A DNA stretch of 64,000 nucleotides from Ifrita kowaldi. Its lineage: Eukaryota > Chordata > Aves > Passeriformes > Cinclosomatidae. Below are positions 58,901 to 64,000 of this stretch, piece after piece (within the stretch, counting starts at the first letter, position 1; the number at the start of each line of letters is the position of its first letter). Made by a program: the position numbers and the translations under genes. Where the stretch lies: the NCBI GenBank assembly GCA_013398055.1, contig VZRS01015018.1, forward strand, positions 186,001-250,000, read 5' to 3'. The notes beneath the pieces were generated by a model that was not told where the DNA came from, searched no databases, and saw nothing but the letters and a program-made list of their open reading frames with translations.

Positions 58901-59018
58901 CTTTCACCAATAAATGATGGAAGGAATAACATGGAAGGAATAAATGTGTGGAAGGAATTATACTAATGAAATTTACTCCAGATCTTCCACTTTCTTAGGG
59001 TAATATGTATACAAATGA
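55937..59018. other. Intergenic
   Basis: 3 kb with overlapping open frames of 116-149 codons at 57.1-58.2 kb that I cannot match to any protein, and a small duplication of cttttattagcag at 58301-58340. No splice-bounded exon is recognised. Confidence 0.55.
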
Positions 59019-59074
59019 TTGGACTTGATGATCTGAGAAATCTTTCCAAACCTTAATGATTCTGTGATTCTTTG
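59019..59074 (+). mobile_element. CR1 retrotransposon 3' end fragment, + orientation
   Basis: ttggacttgatgatctgaga, atctttccaaaccttaatga and ttctgtgattc follow the avian CR1 3' terminus (ttggacttgatgatcttaaag, ccaacctaaatga, ttctatgattc). Only the last 56 bases or so are kept, as is usual for severely 5'-truncated CR1 copies. Confidence 0.85.
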
Positions 59075-59216
59075 GAGAAGCAGAAAGCAGCTGGAGACAG
59101 ATAGCAAGAGGGTGATGCCTGGAGGGCTGTATCTGGGGACATCCCTCAGTTCCTGCTGTGGATGTAACCAGCTCACTCACTCCACTTGACGTGGGATAGT
59201 CCCTCCATACCTGAAC

Positions 59217-59470
59217 ACATAGAATTATTTAAGTTGGAAAAGCCCTCTAAGCCCTCTAAGAGTTCAACATTAACCCAGCACTTCCAAACCCATCACTAAA
59301 CCATGTCCCCAAGCCCCACATCTACACATCTTTTCAATATCTCCAAGGAAGGTGGCTCGACCACTGCCCTGAGCAGCCCATTCCAATGCATGGCAATTAC
59401 CTTGGTGAAGAAATACCTTCCAATATCCAATTCAAACCTCCCCACAAGCCATGTTTCATCTACAACCTGG
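59217..59470 (-). mobile_element. CR1 retrotransposon 3' fragment, - orientation
   Basis: Read on the + strand, catagaattatttaagttgg, aaaagccctctaa, acccagcacttccaaaccca, actaaaccatgtccccaagc, cacatctacac and gaagaaataccttccaatat match the reverse complement of the avian CR1 3' region. Its 3' end (atagaat-) is at 59217, so it points towards the + fragment at 59019-59074. About 250 bases are kept. The tandem ccctctaagccctctaag near its 3' end is a local duplication. Confidence 0.92.
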
Positions 59471-61920
59471 CTCATCAGAGGTGTTTTTTTGGGGAACACT
59501 CAGTTTTATTGCCAGATGCAGTGGTGGTTACACAGAGAAGGGTGTGTAAAGGACTTGCTTGTCAACTACCAGCAGTGTGTTCACAGCAATACATGGGGTC
59601 AAGGTACTAGGCAAAGAAGAACTTTGCAGATGAAGTTGCCCTTTTAGATTAAAGCAAGGGAAGATGCATTAACCCCCACAGGTATTAATTACACTTTCAG
59701 TGTTTCTTCTTAGGCACAGGCTTAAAGCACAGAGGGACCCACTGACAGACAATCACAGGGGTTCACATCTTGAGGAGAAGACTCTTGTCCCCTTGCAGAG
59801 AGCTATCTCCAGAGGGGTGTCCCGGGTGTATGGGATTCAGCAGCCGGCATCTTGCTGCAAAGCAATGAAAACCCTGAGAAATTAAAATGTCCTATCATGG
59901 CATACGGCACCCAAAGCAAAGGGTGCACCAACTCTAAACAGAAAGATTGCAAGTGTTTAGAGGAACTGTATTTTATCAGGCAAAATTAAGTCCTTAAAAA
60001 AAAACCAAACCAACAGTAGTAAATCAAACATCCTGGGGAATGGAGTAGAGATAATGCAATAGCTTAATTGAAAAATTAATTCAAATTGGTGGAGATACGA
60101 CTGCTGCTGTCTGGATTGAAAACTGGCTGGAGGAATGTAAAGACAACGAGAAAGAGGATTTGGTTGAGGGGAGGCTCTGTGTTGCTGCAGACACATCAAG
60201 GGCGTATCCTCTCCGAGCAGCGCCCTGATGGTGGTACAGGATGAAGAACAGAGGGTACCCATGACACAGAAAAACATTCTCAGGAAAATCCTGGCTAAAG
60301 AATTAAAGAAAACCAGCCTTTCATGTGTGAGCTCTGTAGGAGGAAGGCGACAGAGGAGATGGGAGCCTCTGGGAGTGGTAGGCAGGACTTGGAAGCGTAA
60401 GGTGAGGTAGAGTGCAGCTGCGAGGGGTGGCCAAAGCCCTTCCAAAATATCCACCCTGGTGAGCCAGCCAGTCACACCAGGACCCCTCCCTCAGTGAGGC
60501 GGTATTTCACTGAAATGCTAGTAATGCCCATGAACCACCAGATCAAACAGACCTTTATTCTTCCTCACTCCCAAACCCTAGTTATCTATTGGAACCAGAT
60601 GCATTTTTTTTCTGTAGGAATTTTTTTTTCCCAAGCAGGCAAGGCCAGGCTACCTTGTAGTCAGAGAGGTGATGATCTCCTCCTGAATTTTTGCTTTTTC
60701 AGGCACATGGAAATGCAGCCTTTTTCCTTGTGATGAGAAAGGTTTGCCAGGAGAAGAGTTTAGCAGACACTTGTTGAGCAGAGTTTGAGGGGCTGCAGCA
60801 TGATGCCCTGCAAACTTCAGCCACTGTATTCACTGAGACATCGCAGATCCACATGGCAGATTATTTCCGTGTTCGCCTTTGTGTACCTTAGTCACATTTA
60901 TTTTTCTTAATGATGTATGAGTTTGTTTCCCCCCCTTTTTTTAAAAAATAACATTTATTTCAGAGTTGTTTTGAAGTAATAGACACCTTTCTAGGTAGTG
61001 GCTTCTTACAATGTATAAGCCCATTTATCAAAGGCAGGATTTGCTGCTGTTGTTTTTCTATTAGGGAGGAATTACACTAAGCCTGTAGCAGACATTTTGT
61101 GTTACCATGGCAGCCCATATTTCCTACAGGGTTGTGACCTCTAATGACTACAGTGGAAAGCTAGGAAAAATGGGGACCCTTTGAAGATTAGTAAATAAAT
61201 GCATACTTATGCAAACTATCCAAGACATGGCTAAACTATAGAGCAGGAACGGCATGATTCAGAACACTGAGTAAATGGCTCTTTGTAAATACCTGTGTTT
61301 TTTAAAAATCACCTTTCATTTCTCCATGCTTTTAAAAGGCTGTTTTGTTTCCATCAAAGTGGCACACTGAACACGTTTTCTGCATAGGGCTCATATTATT
61401 TTTCATGTAATGAAACAGAAATACAGGGTTCAGAATTTCAGCAAAAGATGTTTCTTACCACCTAAATAATTCTTTTTTTTATAGCCTTTTCACATATTAT
61501 TGCCATCATGATTGAATTTTCAGTGTTCTTTTAGTTCATCATTGCTAGATAAAATAAGGCAGCAGAATGTACTGAACTTTTAAACAGACATCTCAGTGGG
61601 AGCTGTCTTTATTCTTTTAAAATAGCGTATTAAAAAAAAGTCTCTGTTTTTAAAAAGAACAGATTGATTTTTACGTATAGGACTTAGTAAAAAGGAAAAA
61701 TTGCATCTATCGAGTAGTACACAGTACTTGTTTTGGACCATTAAAATACCTACAAAGGTGTTTTCTAGTATTTGTTTGTGAATTTTAAATGATTCTGCAT
61801 TGTACACTGCAGTGATCTCCTAAATTGTATAAAGCCTCTGTAGACGTGCTGGTACTCTGTGCATCTTCAGTTAATGACCCTTTTCATGTAAGCACAGCTG
61901 TTGCAACGTAAAAAAAAATA
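59471..61920. other. Intergenic
   Basis: No gene recognised. The part 60.85-61.9 kb is AT-rich and enhancer-like in texture. A 172-codon minus-strand frame at 59957-60475 has no similarity I can name. Confidence 0.55.
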
Positions 61921-61959
61921 AATTAGCAAAATGTGCCTCTTCTCCCTGCAGCTTCCCTT

Positions 61960-62210
61960 TACTTTTCTGTGGATTTCAGCATTTTTCCCCTTCAGTTAGT
62001 AACCTTCCAGACTCCTGCAGCCCAGATATGTGGTACCAAACTCTCCCATCGACGCTGTCAGCAGAAAATGAGCACATCAAGGTCTTACAAAGCAAAACCA
62101 ACATCAGCCAGATCCTGAATCTCCTCCTCTCCTGTCAGGGATACCGAGGTCAAGACAACACTACTGCTCCTTACTATGGAGGTTGTTGCAACCCTTATCT
62201 CTTCTTTTAG
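61960..62210 (+). other. Exon-like open frame of unknown identity
   Basis: Behind the pyrimidine-rich acceptor-like ttttccccttcag (ending 61996) a frame stays open to TAG at 62208-62210. It includes SNLPDSCSPDMWYQTLPSTL, SAENEHIKVLQSKTNISQIL and GQDNTTAPYYGGCCNPYLFF. Its composition looks more protein-like than most frames here (Asn, Gln, Tyr and Cys spread evenly). I do not recognise the protein, it is not CLYBL, and it may be chance or a repeat relic. Confidence 0.2.
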
Positions 62211-64000
62211 AAAATAAAACAAGCCCTTTGCACATGACCCCACAACATTTGATGTTCATAGAGAGCACTGGAGTCCCTTGTGCTGGAGTCACATCTACTG
62301 ATTGTTGCAATGCAGCCAGATGTGGGTCCCCCCACCACAGATTGGGATGTATCGGGTATACATCACCCTGGTGCTGAATCTACCCACCATATGAAGTCCT
62401 CTTTCATTTGGAAATCAAGGAGGCTTGAGGACACCAGGGTGGACTGGAGAGCAGTTTTTTTGTACCCTGGAAGGCACAAAACTGATATCCACAGGGATAT
62501 GCCCTGTTCCAGACAGGCTTGACTCTCTGACATGCTGAGTGCCCACACAGGGTGGGAAAGCCTGGGTGATTTTTGCTCCACACTTGTATCAGCATCTAAT
62601 ATTGTAGTGAATTTTAACAAAGTTTTGGGACGTCTTCAAGGGATGTGGTGTGGGGAATTGCTGTGCACTCTGGTGCACAGGAAAATGATGGAGACTGGAG
62701 GTAGATGGGAAAAAAAGCATTAGTTTTGGTGTTGGCTTTGATTTCTTTGCATATGATTTTGCTTCTTGATAACTGCACTGGCAGGACAAACTTACAAACT
62801 CTTTCTAGGGATGGGGGACACCAGGTGCCCTCTGGGTTAGTTTGCATTGCTGAAAGCTCATGCTATTAATTTCCTTGGAATCGGGAAATTTGGTTTAAAA
62901 TGAGACACTCCTGATGTCATTATCCTACCTTTATTGCACAACGTCACAACATGTTTATGAGCCAGGGTAATTTATGTTCTTTCTTCTCCTCTTGGTAGCT
63001 CTGAGTTCTCTGTTAATTGTCAGCGATTCAAAAAGGGCCACCTGGGGAGGTGCCTTCTCCTCAGGCATTCCTCCCCTGCTGTAAGTAATGAAGCCCTCCC
63101 TGGAGCGGGCATGGGGGTGCACAGTCCCAGTTCCTGAACTCCTGCCCTCCTCACCTGAGGACAGAACTGCTCCTCTCCCTCTACATCACTCTTCAAGCTT
63201 TTCCTAGCAGCTGGAGCTCTTCCAACACAAAGGTTTGCCTGATAACCAGCCTAATCTGAGGTGTGGGATGTGTGCAGATCTGCCCTTTACCTGATCCCAG
63301 GCTCTCTGGAAATCCTGCTGTTAGTTTCCTGGGCTCCCATAGGATGTGTTCTACTTTTTAAAGCTCAAAAAAGTCCTGAGAGAGAGGGGCTGAGTGCATG
63401 GCATCCATCTGTGTGTTGTAGATCTCTTGCATCAACCATGAAGCAACCCTATCCCCCTGCCCATCATAGAAAACATAGTTTTCAGCCCAAACTATTTGAC
63501 AAATCTGACCCAGACTAGCTAATAGTTTCAGGGTGACCAAAACCTTGTATCTGATGAATTTATAATTTGACTAAAAACTCTTCATTGAAGTGCAAACATA
63601 GAGGGGAAACTGGTGGTTAGGGCAGCAGGGAGGAAGAGAAGAAAAGAAATCTGGTGAGGAATGCTGGGGAGGCTGAAATGGGATCCTGACATGAGCTGCA
63701 GGGCTGGCAGAGCACTTTGGAATGGGGGTCTCCCTGGTGGAGGACCCCTGGGTCCTGGTTAACGGGAGACCTCTCCACCCCTTTCAGTGGTTTTGTGGAA
63801 CTGCTCTGTCCTTCCTCTGGTTAATATTTTTCTTTCTGCTTTATTTTGAAGGATATTTTTTACTAGTCCTTGAAAGCAAATTTTTTTGTCCCTGCTGACA
63901 TGAGGTCAGAGGGACACTTGTGTTAAATGAAAAGGGCAGCGTGGACTTCTGAGAACAAAGTGGAATGATTTTATGTCTGGTGAGGTGGAGCAGCACTAAA
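62211..64000. other. Intergenic, right end of the window
   Basis: Unique sequence without a recognisable exon, RNA gene or repeat. Confidence 0.6.

Noticed and set aside
1..64000. CRISPR arrays, rRNA, tRNA genes, bacterial operons
   Set aside because: No regularly spaced repeats, no tRNA A/B-box pair with a cloverleaf and no rRNA sequence were seen. The window is vertebrate chromosomal DNA.

Overview
The window reads as vertebrate, most likely avian, nuclear DNA. The evidence is one intron-split vertebrate gene with GT-AG junctions, CR1 retrotransposon 3' ends with the bird-type ATTCTRTGATTC tail, two solitary LTR-like blocks, and degraded MIR-type SINE sequence. A passerine is possible, but I cannot prove it from sequence alone. 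Nothing prokaryotic is present, and the many open frames of 60-235 codons in the rest of the window look like chance frames.

Region 1 (1-14.4 kb) holds the 3' end of TM9SF2 (transmembrane 9 superfamily member 2) on the + strand. Seven coding exons (613-732, 910-967, 3278-3437, 4085-4236, 5785-5896, 6311-6482, 13793-13860) join in frame, with consensus splice sites, into the last 279 residues of a protein of about 660. They end in the family's Golgi-retention tail KVD. The 3' UTR ends at an AATAAA at 14404. The 5' exons lie to the left of the window.

Region 2 (14.4-64 kb) contains no protein-coding gene that I can recognise. In other vertebrates TM9SF2 is followed by CLYBL and then ZIC5/ZIC2. 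I looked for CLYBL exons and saw none, so this is either the intergenic spacer or the start of CLYBL territory. It holds two LTR-like blocks (18.66-18.88 and 20.69-21.26 kb), MIR-type relics (24.7 and perhaps 39.7 kb), an ancient self-complementary repeat relic (35.9 kb), A-rich, T-rich and AT-rich simple sequence, a likely retrocopied polyadenylated 3' end (55.9 kb), and two CR1 fragments lying tail to tail (59.0-59.5 kb). Between these are AT-rich, homeobox-site-rich stretches (about 23.9-24.55, 41.64-42.13, 43.93-44.06, 44.93-45.06, 51.5-51.65 and 52.56-53.6 kb). They look like conserved regulatory DNA of the kind expected near ZIC genes, but this is inference until an alignment is made.

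I found no new multi-gene system. The observations most worth checking are the lysine-rich exon-like block in the last TM9SF2 intron, the A18-tailed 3' end at 55.9 kb, the exon-like frame at 62 kb and the candidate regulatory blocks.
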